A DNA stretch of 64,000 nucleotides. It comes from DASSUW01 sp963730535 (GTDB taxonomy: Bacteria > Actinomycetota > Thermoleophilia > Solirubrobacterales > Solirubrobacteraceae). The DNA is taken from contig CAVSRU010000005.1 in NCBI GenBank assembly GCA_963730535.1, forward strand, positions 434,001 to 498,000, written 5' to 3'. A model generated the notes under the pieces. That model saw nothing but the letters and a program-made list of their open reading frames with translations. It searched no databases and had not been told where the DNA came from. Made by a program: the position numbers and the translations under genes. Positions 31,101 to 38,521 of this stretch are shown in pieces. Numbering within the stretch: position 1 is the stretch's first letter; every line of letters begins with the position of its first letter.

Positions 31101-31557
31101 CAGCAGCGATTCTAGGGGCGGGCCTCAGCTCGGGCTCGGGGCTGAGCGGCACGCCGCGCACGTGCTCGTCGGCGAGCGAGAGCCACCCGCCGGCGGTCAG
31201 CGCGGCGGTGGCGAGCAGGCCCAGGTACGCGCCCGCGCGCACTTCGATGACGTCGTCAGGTCCCGGCTCGTTGACGATCCGGTAGAGCACCAGCAGCGCC
31301 CCGAGGATCCCGGCGGTGACCGTCAGCACGGCGGCGGCCACCGGGAGCGCCGGACGGTCCCGGGTGGCCTGGATGATCGCGAGCGCGATCCCCACGGCGG
31401 CCACGAGCACCAGCAGGAGGTCGATGACGTCGAACGCGGCGAAGCCGGAGATGCCGGTCGCGCGGCCGCGGGCGCCGTACCAGTCGAGGGTGAGCGACAC
31501 GATCAGCCCGACGCCGGCCAGCGCCGCGATCCACTCCCCGAGCCGCAGCCGCCTCAC
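31087..31557 (-). CDS. Four-helix membrane protein, unknown function
   Basis: Membrane protein of 156 residues with four hydrophobic segments (about residues 5-22, 33-52, 64-87 and 100-120). The GTG at 31557 overlaps the folD TGA (GTGA), so it is translated from the folD transcript. It overlaps gatC by 14 bases. No conserved catalytic motif is visible and I recognise no named family. Its position between folD and gatC could simply reflect operon compaction. Confidence 0.7.
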   Translation of the reverse strand: MRRLRLGEWIAALAGVGLIVSLTLDWYGARGRATGISGFAAFDVIDLLLVLVAAVGIALAIIQATRDRPALPVAAAVLTVTAGILGALLVLYRIVNEPGPDDVIEVRAGAYLGLLATAALTAGGWLSLADEHVRGVPLSPEPELRPAPRIAADAEP

Positions 31558-32396
31558 GCCTTGGCCGCCAGGAGCGTGTTGCGCAGCAGCATGGCGATCG
31601 TCATCGGCCCGACGCCGCCCGGCACCGGCGTGATCAGCCGCGCGCGTTCGGCCGCTGCCGCGAAGTCGACGTCGCCGGTCAGCCCCGCGTCCGTGCGGTT
31701 GGTGCCGACGTCGATCACCACGGCGCCTTCCTTCACCCAGTCGCCCTGGACCAGCGCCGGCTGTCCGACGGCGGCGACGAGCACGTCCGCGCGCCGGCAC
31801 ACCTCCCCGAGGTCGCGCGTGCGCGAGTGGCAGGTCGTCACCGTGGCGTTGGCCGCCAGCAGCAGCGCCGCGAGCGGCTTGCCGACGAGGTCGGAACGGC
31901 CGACCACGACCGCCTCGGCGCCGGTGAGCTCCACGTCGTGCCGGCGCAGCAGCTCCATCACGCCCTGCGGCGTGCACGGGCGCAGCCCGGGGCGACCCTT
32001 GGCCAGCAGGCCGGCCGAGATCGGCGTCAGCCCGTCGACGTCCTTCGCGGGGTCGATCAGCTCCGTCAGCGCCGGGCCGTCGACCTGCGGCGGGGTGGGG
32101 AGCTGGAGCAGGATGCCGGACACCCGCGCGTCGTCGTTGAGCTCCCCCAGCAGCCGCTCGACCTGCTCGTGGGTCGCGTCCGCCGGCAGGCGGTGGTCGA
32201 AGCCCTCGATCCCCACCTCAGCCGAGGCCCGCTGCTTGCCGCCGACGTACACGGCGGACGCCGGGTCGTCCCCGACCAGCACGGTCGCCAGCCCCGGCCG
32301 CGGGTTCCCCTCCTGCACCCACTCGTCGACCTCCGCGGCCACCTCGGCCCGGACCTGCTGCGCGATCGCCTTGCCGTCGATGATCTCCGCCGCCAT
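31554..32396 (-). CDS. folD: Bifunctional methylenetetrahydrofolate dehydrogenase/cyclohydrolase
   Basis: One-carbon enzyme of 280 residues that interconverts methylene-, methenyl- and formyl-tetrahydrofolate. The Tyr/Lys catalytic pair is in SAVYVGGKQRASAEVGI, followed by GILLQLPTPPQVD, PCTPQGVMELL, the Rossmann VVGRSDLVGKPLAALLLAAN and the closing TPVPGGVGPMTIAMLLRNTL. TAGGCT lies 11 nt before the ATG at 32396. It supplies formyl groups for purines and Met-tRNA. Repeat copy B begins 37 bp upstream of the start, so any longer promoter would include repeat sequence. Confidence 0.96.
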   Translation of the reverse strand: MAAEIIDGKAIAQQVRAEVAAEVDEWVQEGNPRPGLATVLVGDDPASAVYVGGKQRASAEVGIEGFDHRLPADATHEQVERLLGELNDDARVSGILLQLPTPPQVDGPALTELIDPAKDVDGLTPISAGLLAKGRPGLRPCTPQGVMELLRRHDVELTGAEAVVVGRSDLVGKPLAALLLAANATVTTCHSRTRDLGEVCRRADVLVAAVGQPALVQGDWVKEGAVVIDVGTNRTDAGLTGDVDFAAAAERARLITPVPGGVGPMTIAMLLRNTLLAAKA

Positions 32397-32407
32397 TGCG
32401 GGCGGGC

Positions 32408-32413
32408 AGCCTA
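32408..32413 (-). promoter_or_regulatory. Putative leaderless -10 element TAGGCT for folD
   Basis: TAGGCT on the minus strand ends 11 nt before the folD ATG, between the gene and repeat copy B. Confidence 0.4.
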
Positions 32414-32432
32414 GCGTTTGCGGGTTTTCGGC

Positions 32433-32700
32433 GAACGTCAACGTCAACTGCGGCTGGGTAGGGAGGCTGGGGAGCCGGCGGGTGCGCGGGGAATGACGTC
32501 CACGTAACTCCCCGTCAAGGCGGGGAAAGGTGGATTTCGGTGCGGCCACGATCACCGAAATCCACCTTGATGCGCGTCTAGCGCACAAAGGTGGATTCGG
32601 GCGAGAACGACCACGCCGATTGACACGTAATCCCGGCTTGAACGAGGCGCGCCGCGGCCGGCTCCCTCACCGCCCTACCCAGCCGCCGTTGACGTTCGCC
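32433..32700. repeat. Nested palindromic CTAG-centred repeat, copy B, uninterrupted
   Basis: A 268-bp element with outer arms GAACGTCAACGTCAACTGCG (from 32433, continuing GCTGGGTAGGGAG) and the near reverse complement at 32673-32700. The inner stem AAGGTGGATTTCGGTG (32527-32542) pairs perfectly with CACCGAAATCCACCTT (32553-32568). A central palindrome joins AATCCACCTT (32559-32568) to AAGGTGGATT (32588-32597) around CTAG (32578-32581). Compared with copy A, the ATG/CAT stem end is GTG/CAC, so both strands changed together. The element fills the gap between folD and the MFS gene and shows no convincing open frame. Confidence 0.82.
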
Positions 32701-32705
32701 GGCGG

Positions 32706-33845
32706 CTACACCGCCACCCGCTCCCGCAGTCGGAGGATCATTCCCAGCGTCAGCGCGCACACGCCGGCCAGCACCAGGTAGGGCACGTGGTCGCCCGCGG
32801 CGTCGGCCAGCCGCGCGCTCCCGGCGGCGCCCGTCGTCTGCCCCGTCGCCCAGGCGAGGTTGACGAGGGCGAACGCGAAGCCCTGGTCGACGCCGAAGGC
32901 CTCCGCGCCGTCGCTCAGCATCGCCATGGCCGGCGTCCACAGCGTGCCGATCAGCGGCGCGGCCACGACGATGAGCCCTCCGAGGACCCACGCCGAGCTC
33001 GGCCACGGCAGGGCGAGCATGACGAGCGCGCCGCTGGCCACGCCGACCATGCTCGGGATGAGCCGGCCACGCCGGTCCGAGAAGCGGCCGACGATCGGAT
33101 TGATGAACGCCTCGAGCGCGGCGCCGGTGAGCCAGACGGCGCCGATCGCCGTGGCTCCGGCGCCCAGCTCGTCCAGCCGCAGCGGGCCGAGCACCGAGAG
33201 CGTCCCGAACAGCAGGCCGGGCAGCGCCGTCAGCCACATGCCGACAGCGACGCGCCGCTCGGCGAGTGCACCCAGCAGCGTCCGCAGGCGCGAGTCCCCG
33301 GCCGCCTCGGCCGGCCGCAGCCGCAGCGCCCACACCATCATCGCCGCCCCCATCGCCGCGACCGAGGCGAACACCGGCGCGTGGCCGATCGCACCGGCGG
33401 CCGCTCCCAGCACGGGCCCGAAGAGGACGCCCACGACCGCGGCGGCGAACGCGGTGCCGATGAGCTCTCCCCGCCGCTCGCGCGGAGCGGCCCCGATCAG
33501 CCAGCCCAACGCTCCCGCCCACGACGCGGCGCCGCCGATGCCCTGGACGAAGCGCGCGACGTCCAGCACCACGATGCTGTCGGCGAACGCGAAGGCGATG
33601 CTCGAGACGACCAGCAGCCCGAGGCCGATCAGCACCGTCGGCCGCGTCCCGGCGCGCGCAGCGAGCCAGCCGCCGGGCAGCGCGCCGATCAGCGTGCCCG
33701 CCGGATAGGTTGCGGCCAGGATGCCGGCGGCCGTCTTCGAGAGGTCGTACTGGTCGCTCAGCTCCGGCAGGATCGGCGTGATCGCGGCGAAGAACGCCGT
33801 GTCCACGAAGACCACGAGACAGACGAACACGAGCAGACCGCGCAT
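32706..33845 (-). CDS. Major facilitator superfamily transporter
   Basis: Twelve-helix MFS carrier of 379 residues, the usual short length for drug-efflux or sugar-efflux types. The first helix is at about residues 5-25. The loop 2-3 motif region is visible as GGWLAARAGTRPTVLIGLGL, and the second half begins with GRFSDRRGRLIPSM, the repeated MFS motif A. Substrate cannot be inferred. TAGCAT lies 9 nt before the ATG at 33845. The gene lies just downstream of the helicase gene on the same strand; repeat copy B follows its stop by 5 bp. Confidence 0.85.
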   Translation of the reverse strand: MRGLLVFVCLVVFVDTAFFAAITPILPELSDQYDLSKTAAGILAATYPAGTLIGALPGGWLAARAGTRPTVLIGLGLLVVSSIAFAFADSIVVLDVARFVQGIGGAASWAGALGWLIGAAPRERRGELIGTAFAAAVVGVLFGPVLGAAAGAIGHAPVFASVAAMGAAMMVWALRLRPAEAAGDSRLRTLLGALAERRVAVGMWLTALPGLLFGTLSVLGPLRLDELGAGATAIGAVWLTGAALEAFINPIVGRFSDRRGRLIPSMVGVASGALVMLALPWPSSAWVLGGLIVVAAPLIGTLWTPAMAMLSDGAEAFGVDQGFAFALVNLAWATGQTTGAAGSARLADAAGDHVPYLVLAGVCALTLGMILRLRERVAV

Positions 33846-33862
33846 GGCCGTCCGATGCTAGG

Positions 33863-35206
33863 TCAGCGACGCCTGAGGGGCGCGTAGTCGGCCATCAGCT
33901 TGCGCTCGCGGCCGTCCTCGGCGAAGCGGACGACGACGATGCCGCCGGGCTCGCTGCCGGTCACGACACCCTCCCCGAGCGCGGCGTGCACGACGTCGTC
34001 GCCCATCCGGAACACCTGACCGGCGCTGTCCCCGCCCAGCTCCGCCGACGACGCCGCCGCCCCCGACCACGAGGCGATCCTTCCCGTCGGCAGCCCGGCC
34101 GCCTCGCGCTCCGCCTGGTCGGTCAACTCGCGCGGGATCTCCTCGACGAAGCGCGAGCGCACGCCGAACGACTGCGCGCCGAACGCGTTGCGGCGGCGAG
34201 CCGAGGTCAACGTCAGGTCGCGCATCGCGCGGGTGATGCCGACGTACGCCAGCCGCCGCTCCTCCTCCACCCCGCCCTCGTCGAGCGCGCGCGAGTGCGG
34301 GAACACCCCGTCCTCCATCCCGATGATGAACACGATCGGGAACTCGAGCCCCTTGGCGTTGTGGAGCGTCATCAGCGTCACGAGCCCCTCGTCGTCGCGC
34401 AGGGAGTCGGTATCGGCCAGCAGCGAGATCTGCTGGAGGAACTCCTCGACCGAGCCGTTCTCGTTCGTGGCGTCGTACTCGCGCGCCACCTGCACGAGCT
34501 CCTCGAGGTTCTCGAGCCGCCCCTGGGCCTCGATCGTCCGCTCGGCCTCGAGCGCCTCCGTGTAACCGGTCTCGCTCAGCGTCTCCTGGAGCACCTCGCC
34601 CACCGGAGCGCCCGCCTCCACGCGCTCCTTCAGCCGCTCCATCGTCGACATGAAGCGGCCCAGCGCCTTCTGCGCGGCCGTGCCCAGGCCCGGGACCTGC
34701 TCGGGCGTCTCCGCCCCCTCCCAGACCGAGATCCCCACCGTGTCCGCGTGGGAGAGCACGCGCGAGAGCGACGTCTGCCCGAGCCCGCGCTTCGGCGAGT
34801 TCGCGATCCGCGTGAAGGTCTGCGCGTCCTGCGGGTTGACGAGGAACGTCAGGTACGCGATCGCGTCCTTGATCTCCGCGCGGTCGTAGAACTTCGTGCC
34901 GCCGATCACCTGGTAGCCGATCTGCGCCCGGACGAGCATGTCCTCGAGCACCCGCGACTGCGCGTTGGTCCGGTAGAAGACCGCGATCTCGTTCCGCGAG
35001 ACCCCCTCGTCGACGAGCCGCTGCACCTCGGCGGCCACGAACCGGGCCTCCGCGTGCTCGTCACCCAGCTCCCGGACCCGGACCTTGTCCCCCTCCCCCA
35101 CGTCCGTCCACAGCGCCTTGCTCTTCCGCCCCCGGTTGTGGGCGACCACCGCGTTCGCCGCCGACAGGATCGTCTGCGTCGAGCGGTAGTTCTGCTCGAG
35201 CTTCAC
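33863..35206 (-). CDS. pcrA: UvrD/PcrA-type DNA helicase, C-terminal part after a -1 frameshift
   Basis: C-terminal extein of the superfamily 1 helicase. It holds motif IV region KLEQNYRSTQTILSAAN, motif V TLMTLHNAKGLEFPIVFIIG, motif VI RRLAYVGITRAMRDLTLTSA and a C-terminal Tudor-like segment (FRMGDDVVHAALGEGVVTGS). As written the frame can start at a GTG (35206) that overlaps the TGA of the upstream frame (GTGA). True continuity is restored by adding one A in AGAACATCC near 35248, giving ADIRNILAFEEDWPDAHVV before KLEQNY. The repaired extein total is about 728 residues, normal for PcrA. Confidence 0.85.
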   Translation of the reverse strand: MKLEQNYRSTQTILSAANAVVAHNRGRKSKALWTDVGEGDKVRVRELGDEHAEARFVAAEVQRLVDEGVSRNEIAVFYRTNAQSRVLEDMLVRAQIGYQVIGGTKFYDRAEIKDAIAYLTFLVNPQDAQTFTRIANSPKRGLGQTSLSRVLSHADTVGISVWEGAETPEQVPGLGTAAQKALGRFMSTMERLKERVEAGAPVGEVLQETLSETGYTEALEAERTIEAQGRLENLEELVQVAREYDATNENGSVEEFLQQISLLADTDSLRDDEGLVTLMTLHNAKGLEFPIVFIIGMEDGVFPHSRALDEGGVEEERRLAYVGITRAMRDLTLTSARRRNAFGAQSFGVRSRFVEEIPRELTDQAEREAAGLPTGRIASWSGAAASSAELGGDSAGQVFRMGDDVVHAALGEGVVTGSEPGGIVVVRFAEDGRERKLMADYAPLRRR

Positions 35207-37137
35207 GACATGCGCGTCGGGCCAATCCTCCTCGAACGCGAGGATGTTCTGATGTCGGCCCCTCTGAAGCCGTACACGCTGTTGTGGACGAGGAGTCCAC
35301 CGGCGATGAAGTTGTGCGTCGCCTCTACGTCGATGTCGATGACACGCGACGGTTGCGTGATCCGCTCGACAGCGGCGACGATGTCGTACTCACCGCTCGC
35401 GGTGAACATCGCCATGCCGGGCCTGACCGACGACGCGTGCATGAATGGCAAGGCGTTCACCGTCCCAGTTCTCCGCCGTCCAAGCCGTGCCACGTACCGC
35501 ACCGATGCGCCAAGAGTCCGCTCGAGACAGCGTCCAGCGATTATGGCTTCGCCGAAGTCGCGGAAGTAGGTCGTACTCCTCCATCCGAGCGATCTCGGAT
35601 GGGGCTTGCCGATCTTGAAACCGGCCTCCTCGAGCTTGCGCCGCGTCGCTTCATCCCGCCCGCCGACTGACAGCGTGTGCATGACATCTCGACCACTGCG
35701 ATCCGCACAGAGGGTCAGGACGACGTTGCGCCGAACGCCATCGAACCCTTGCCAGAGATGGTGCGGATCCTCGGGCCACAGACCCTCGTCATGCAACAGC
35801 CTCAGCGCACCGGCCTCGGTGTCAATAGACGCGTAGATGTCGTCGATGAGCGCCTGCTCGCTCATGAGTCCGCCGCGTCCTCTTGGCTGTCGGGCAACGA
35901 AGGGAACTGTGGGCAGCTGATACTTGACCGAGAGCTTCGCCTCGTGAGCTCGCGCCTCGACATCCGCGGAATGAGTTGCGACAACCCACGCGGCGTCGGC
36001 GCGCTCGGTCATTGCCCGATCCTGCACTCCTGCGACCGTCTGCCCGCGACCATTTATATGCGTCTTCGTCGTTCCGACGCGACATCCGACGCCCTTCTTG
36101 CGCATCAGGTAAGTCATGCTCATCGGAGGCGTCAACCCGTTGCGATACCCAGCAAAGACGGTGTGTTCAGGCGTCGCTTTGATCGAGGCTCCGGTCCGCG
36201 TCCGAATGCGAACCAGGTCCTCGCGCTGTGATGAGAACACCGCCGTCACGGCCGCGGGCCGGAAGTCGCCGCTGCCGTAGCAGGACAGCACCTCGTCGCC
36301 GACCGCGACGTGCTCGATCGGCTTGGTCGACCCGTCGCCCATCGTGACGGGCGTGCCCTCGACCAGACACTGGTCGTCGTCGCCGACCACCGCGAGGTTC
36401 CGGTGCTCTGACGCGAGGAGCTGGAGGAGGCGGTACTGGGCGTGGTTGGTGTCCTGGTACTCGTCGACGAGGATCCAGCGGAAGGCGTTCGCGTAGCGGT
36501 CGCGGACCTCCTGGAACAGCGTGAGGAGGTCGACGGTGCGGAAGAGCAGGTCGTCGAAGTCCATCGCGTTCATGCGGTGGAGCTCGCGCTGGTAGTGCTC
36601 GTAGACGTCGGCCGCCGTCTGCTCGAAGAAGGAGCCGACCATCTGGCGGTAGTCCTCGGCCGAGCGGAGCTTGTTCTTGGCGTCGGAGATCTGGGCCTGC
36701 ATCGCGCGGGGGGTGAAGCGCTTGGAGTCGATGTCGAGCTCGTCGAGCACGCGCTTGATCAGGCGGCGGGAGTCGGCGGCGTCGTAGATCGTGAACTGGC
36801 GGGTGTAGCCGAGCCGGTGGGCGTCGGCGCGCAGCATCCGCGCGCACGCCGAGTGGAAGGTCATCACCCACATCGCGCGGGTGGCGCGGCCGACGAGCAG
36901 CTCGACCCGCTCGCGCATCTCCTGGGCCGCCTTGTTGGTGAAGGTGATCGCGAGGATCTCGTCGGGCCGGGCCTGGCCCGTGCGCATGAGATAGGCGATC
37001 CGGTGGGTGAGCACGCGGGTCTTGCCGGAACCCGCCCCGGCGAGGATGAGGAGCGGCCCCTCGCCGTGGGTCACCGCGTCCCGCTGGGGCTCGTTGAGGC
37101 CCTCGAGAAGGGCGTCGATCGCGGCTGACTGCGGCAT
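35203..37137 (-). CDS. pcrA: UvrD/PcrA-type DNA helicase, N-terminal part with in-frame intein
   Basis: Residues 1-256 are helicase: Q-motif LNEPQRDAVTHG, Walker A LAGAGSGKTRVLTHR, motif Ia AITFTNKAAQEM, Walker B ILVDEYQDTNHAQYRLLQLL and motif III start AVVGDDDQ. An intein of 363 residues follows directly after the Gln, and the extein resumes with SVYGFRGADI before the frame is lost 25 residues past the splice site. By family knowledge the enzyme unwinds DNA in repair and plasmid or fork processing. TACCGT lies 9 nt before the ATG at 37137. Codons after the intein include AGA twice, unusual in this GC-rich gene. Confidence 0.88.
   Translation of the reverse strand: MPQSAAIDALLEGLNEPQRDAVTHGEGPLLILAGAGSGKTRVLTHRIAYLMRTGQARPDEILAITFTNKAAQEMRERVELLVGRATRAMWVMTFHSACARMLRADAHRLGYTRQFTIYDAADSRRLIKRVLDELDIDSKRFTPRAMQAQISDAKNKLRSAEDYRQMVGSFFEQTAADVYEHYQRELHRMNAMDFDDLLFRTVDLLTLFQEVRDRYANAFRWILVDEYQDTNHAQYRLLQLLASEHRNLAVVGDDDQCLVEGTPVTMGDGSTKPIEHVAVGDEVLSCYGSGDFRPAAVTAVFSSQREDLVRIRTRTGASIKATPEHTVFAGYRNGLTPPMSMTYLMRKKGVGCRVGTTKTHINGRGQTVAGVQDRAMTERADAAWVVATHSADVEARAHEAKLSVKYQLPTVPFVARQPRGRGGLMSEQALIDDIYASIDTEAGALRLLHDEGLWPEDPHHLWQGFDGVRRNVVLTLCADRSGRDVMHTLSVGGRDEATRRKLEEAGFKIGKPHPRSLGWRSTTYFRDFGEAIIAGRCLERTLGASVRYVARLGRRRTGTVNALPFMHASSVRPGMAMFTASGEYDIVAAVERITQPSRVIDIDVEATHNFIAGGLLVHNSVYGFRGADIRTSSRSRRIGPTRMS
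35281..36369 (-). mobile_element. Intein in helicase motif III (363 aa)
   Basis: The intein starts at Cys in CLVEGTPVTMGDGSTKPIE (splicing block A), has block B as GASIKATPEHTVFAG (TxxH), and ends with block F/G VIDIDVEATHNFIAGGLLVH-N before extein Ser. Splicing residues are therefore Cys1, TPEH, His-Asn and +1 Ser, all intact. The central 200 residues hold no clear LAGLIDADG pair and may be a degenerate or unrecognised endonuclease domain. The DNA is visibly less GC-rich than the flanks. The insertion point, within GDDDQ-S of the ATP-binding motif, is a typical conserved-site location. Confidence 0.9.
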
Positions 37138-37146
37138 CCCGGAGTG

Positions 37147-37152
37147 ACGGTA
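37147..37152 (-). promoter_or_regulatory. Putative leaderless -10 element TACCGT for the helicase gene
   Basis: TACCGT on the minus strand ends 9 nt before the helicase ATG, in the 44-bp gap to the divergent universal stress protein gene. Confidence 0.35.
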
Positions 37153-37168
37153 GCGGGCGCTCCGGAAG

Positions 37169-37174
37169 TAGCCT
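37169..37174 (+). promoter_or_regulatory. Putative leaderless -10 element TAGCCT for the stress-protein gene
   Basis: TAGCCT ends 7 nt before the ATG at 37182, the same hexamer used before menE, cysK and the PASTA lipoprotein gene. Confidence 0.45.
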
Positions 37175-37181
37175 GCGGCCC

Positions 37182-37625
37182 ATGGTGCTCATCGCCTACG
37201 ACGGCTCCCCGCACGCCCGCGCGGCGATCGCGCACGCGGGAGAGACCCTCCGCCCCGGCCCCGCGATCGTGGCCACCGCCTGGACCTCGTTCGCCGACTC
37301 GGCGCCGCGCGCCGTGCTGCGCGACATCGTGCGCCCGGTGGTCGAGGACCTCGACGTCGCCGCGCGCGAGGAGGCCGAGGAGCTGGCCGCCGAGGGCGCC
37401 GAGCTGGCCCGCGCGGCCGGGTTCGACGCCGAGCCCCGCGCGGTCCGCGGCGCCGGGCCGTTCTTCGCCGCCCTGCTCGAGGCGGCCGACGAGGTCGACG
37501 CGCGCGTGATCGTGGTCGGCAGCCGTGGCCGCTCCTCGGTCCGGGCCGCGGTGCTGGGCAGCGTCTCGACCGGCATCCTGCACCACACGCAGCGGCCGAT
37601 CCTCGTGGTCCGCGACGAATCGTGA
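37182..37625 (+). CDS. Universal stress protein (UspA family)
   Basis: Single-domain Usp of 147 residues. It opens MVLIAYDGSPHARAAIAHAG, and the ATP-binding motif G-2x-G-9x-G-S is visible in VVGSRGRSSVRAAVLGSVST with the closing HTQRPILVVRDE. It is therefore likely to bind ATP in the cytosol under stress or slow growth. The ATG at 37182 lies 7 nt after TAGCCT. The TGA overlaps the GTG of the queuosine salvage gene (GTGA), so the two are co-translated. Confidence 0.9.
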   Translation: MVLIAYDGSPHARAAIAHAGETLRPGPAIVATAWTSFADSAPRAVLRDIVRPVVEDLDVAAREEAEELAAEGAELARAAGFDAEPRAVRGAGPFFAALLEAADEVDARVIVVGSRGRSSVRAAVLGSVSTGILHHTQRPILVVRDES

Positions 37626-38518
37626 GCCTCACCGACGACGTCCGCTCGGCGGCAGCGCGGGTGGCGGCCGAGGCCCGGCACGTCCACATCGTCGACGAGG
37701 CGATCGAGCCCTACGCCGCCGGGCTGCCGGCCGACTCGCCCCCGGCGCCCGACCTCGAGGACGCGAGCCTGGAGCAGCGTGCGGCGTTCGTCCTCACGCT
37801 CAACGCGATCAACTTCGGCTCCGGATGGTTCCCGACCCTGCGCAAGCAGCCCGGGATGTCCGGCTTCCGGACCGTCGAGGCCGGCCTGCGCGCCCACGGC
37901 CCGTTCACCGCCGGCGAGCTGGCCGCGATGACGCCCGCGACGATCGCGCAAACGGTCGGCCAGGACCCCGACCACGAGCTGATGGGGCTCTTCGCGACGC
38001 ACCTGCGCGAGCTGGGTGAGCGCGTCGGCGACGAGCACCACGGCTCGTTCCTCTCCCTCGCGCAAGCCGGGGACGGCTCGGCCACCGCCCTCGCCGAGCA
38101 CCTCGGCAGCTGGCCCACCTGGCGCGACGTCTCGCCCTACGGCGACCAGGAGGTCCCGTTCTACAAGCGCGCCCAGATCGCCGCCGCCGACCTCGCGCTG
38201 GCCGGCATCGCCCCCGCCGACGACCTCGCCGACCTGACGCTGTTCGCCGACAACCTCGTGCCGCACGTGCTGCGCATCGACGGCGTGCTCGACTTCGACC
38301 CCGAACTCGTCGCCCGCATCGACGCGGAGACCCTGATCGAGCATGACTCGTCCGAAGAGGTCGAGATCCGCGCCTGCGCGCTACACGCCGTCGAGCAGCT
38401 CGTGCAGGCGCATGGCGCCACGACGGCGACGACCGTCGACTACGTGCTCTGGAACCGCGGCGCGGGCGCGCGCTACAAGGCGCGCCCGCGCCACCGGGCA
38501 CGAACGACGGACTACTGA
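37622..38518 (+). CDS. Queuosine salvage protein (DUF2419/Qng1 family)
   Basis: Protein of 298 residues with the DUF2419 pattern: LTLNAINFGSGWFPTLRK near residue 60, PFYKRAQIAAADL near 180, LTLFADNLVPHVLRIDGVL near 200, EEVEIRACALHAVEQLV near 245 and TVDYVLWNRG near 270. Qng1 proteins are glycosidases that release queuine from queuosine 5'-phosphate, allowing salvage of the modified base. The GTG overlaps the stop of the Usp gene. No tgt or queuine transporter is in the window. The family call rests on several conserved blocks and is fairly secure; the biochemical role in bacteria is from family knowledge. Confidence 0.85.
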   Translation: MSLTDDVRSAAARVAAEARHVHIVDEAIEPYAAGLPADSPPAPDLEDASLEQRAAFVLTLNAINFGSGWFPTLRKQPGMSGFRTVEAGLRAHGPFTAGELAAMTPATIAQTVGQDPDHELMGLFATHLRELGERVGDEHHGSFLSLAQAGDGSATALAEHLGSWPTWRDVSPYGDQEVPFYKRAQIAAADLALAGIAPADDLADLTLFADNLVPHVLRIDGVLDFDPELVARIDAETLIEHDSSEEVEIRACALHAVEQLVQAHGATTATTVDYVLWNRGAGARYKARPRHRARTTDY

Positions 38519-38521
38519 CGG

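Noticed and set aside
31087..31557. Longer membrane-protein gene extending upstream to about 31977
   Set aside because: The upstream part overlaps folD in another frame with no membrane or family pattern; the GTG overlapping the folD stop is a better start.
35203..35290. Programmed ribosomal frameshift in the helicase gene
   Set aside because: No slippery heptamer or downstream structure typical of programmed shifts is evident, and the locus lies in a possible co-conversion tract. A missing A in a short A run explains it more simply.
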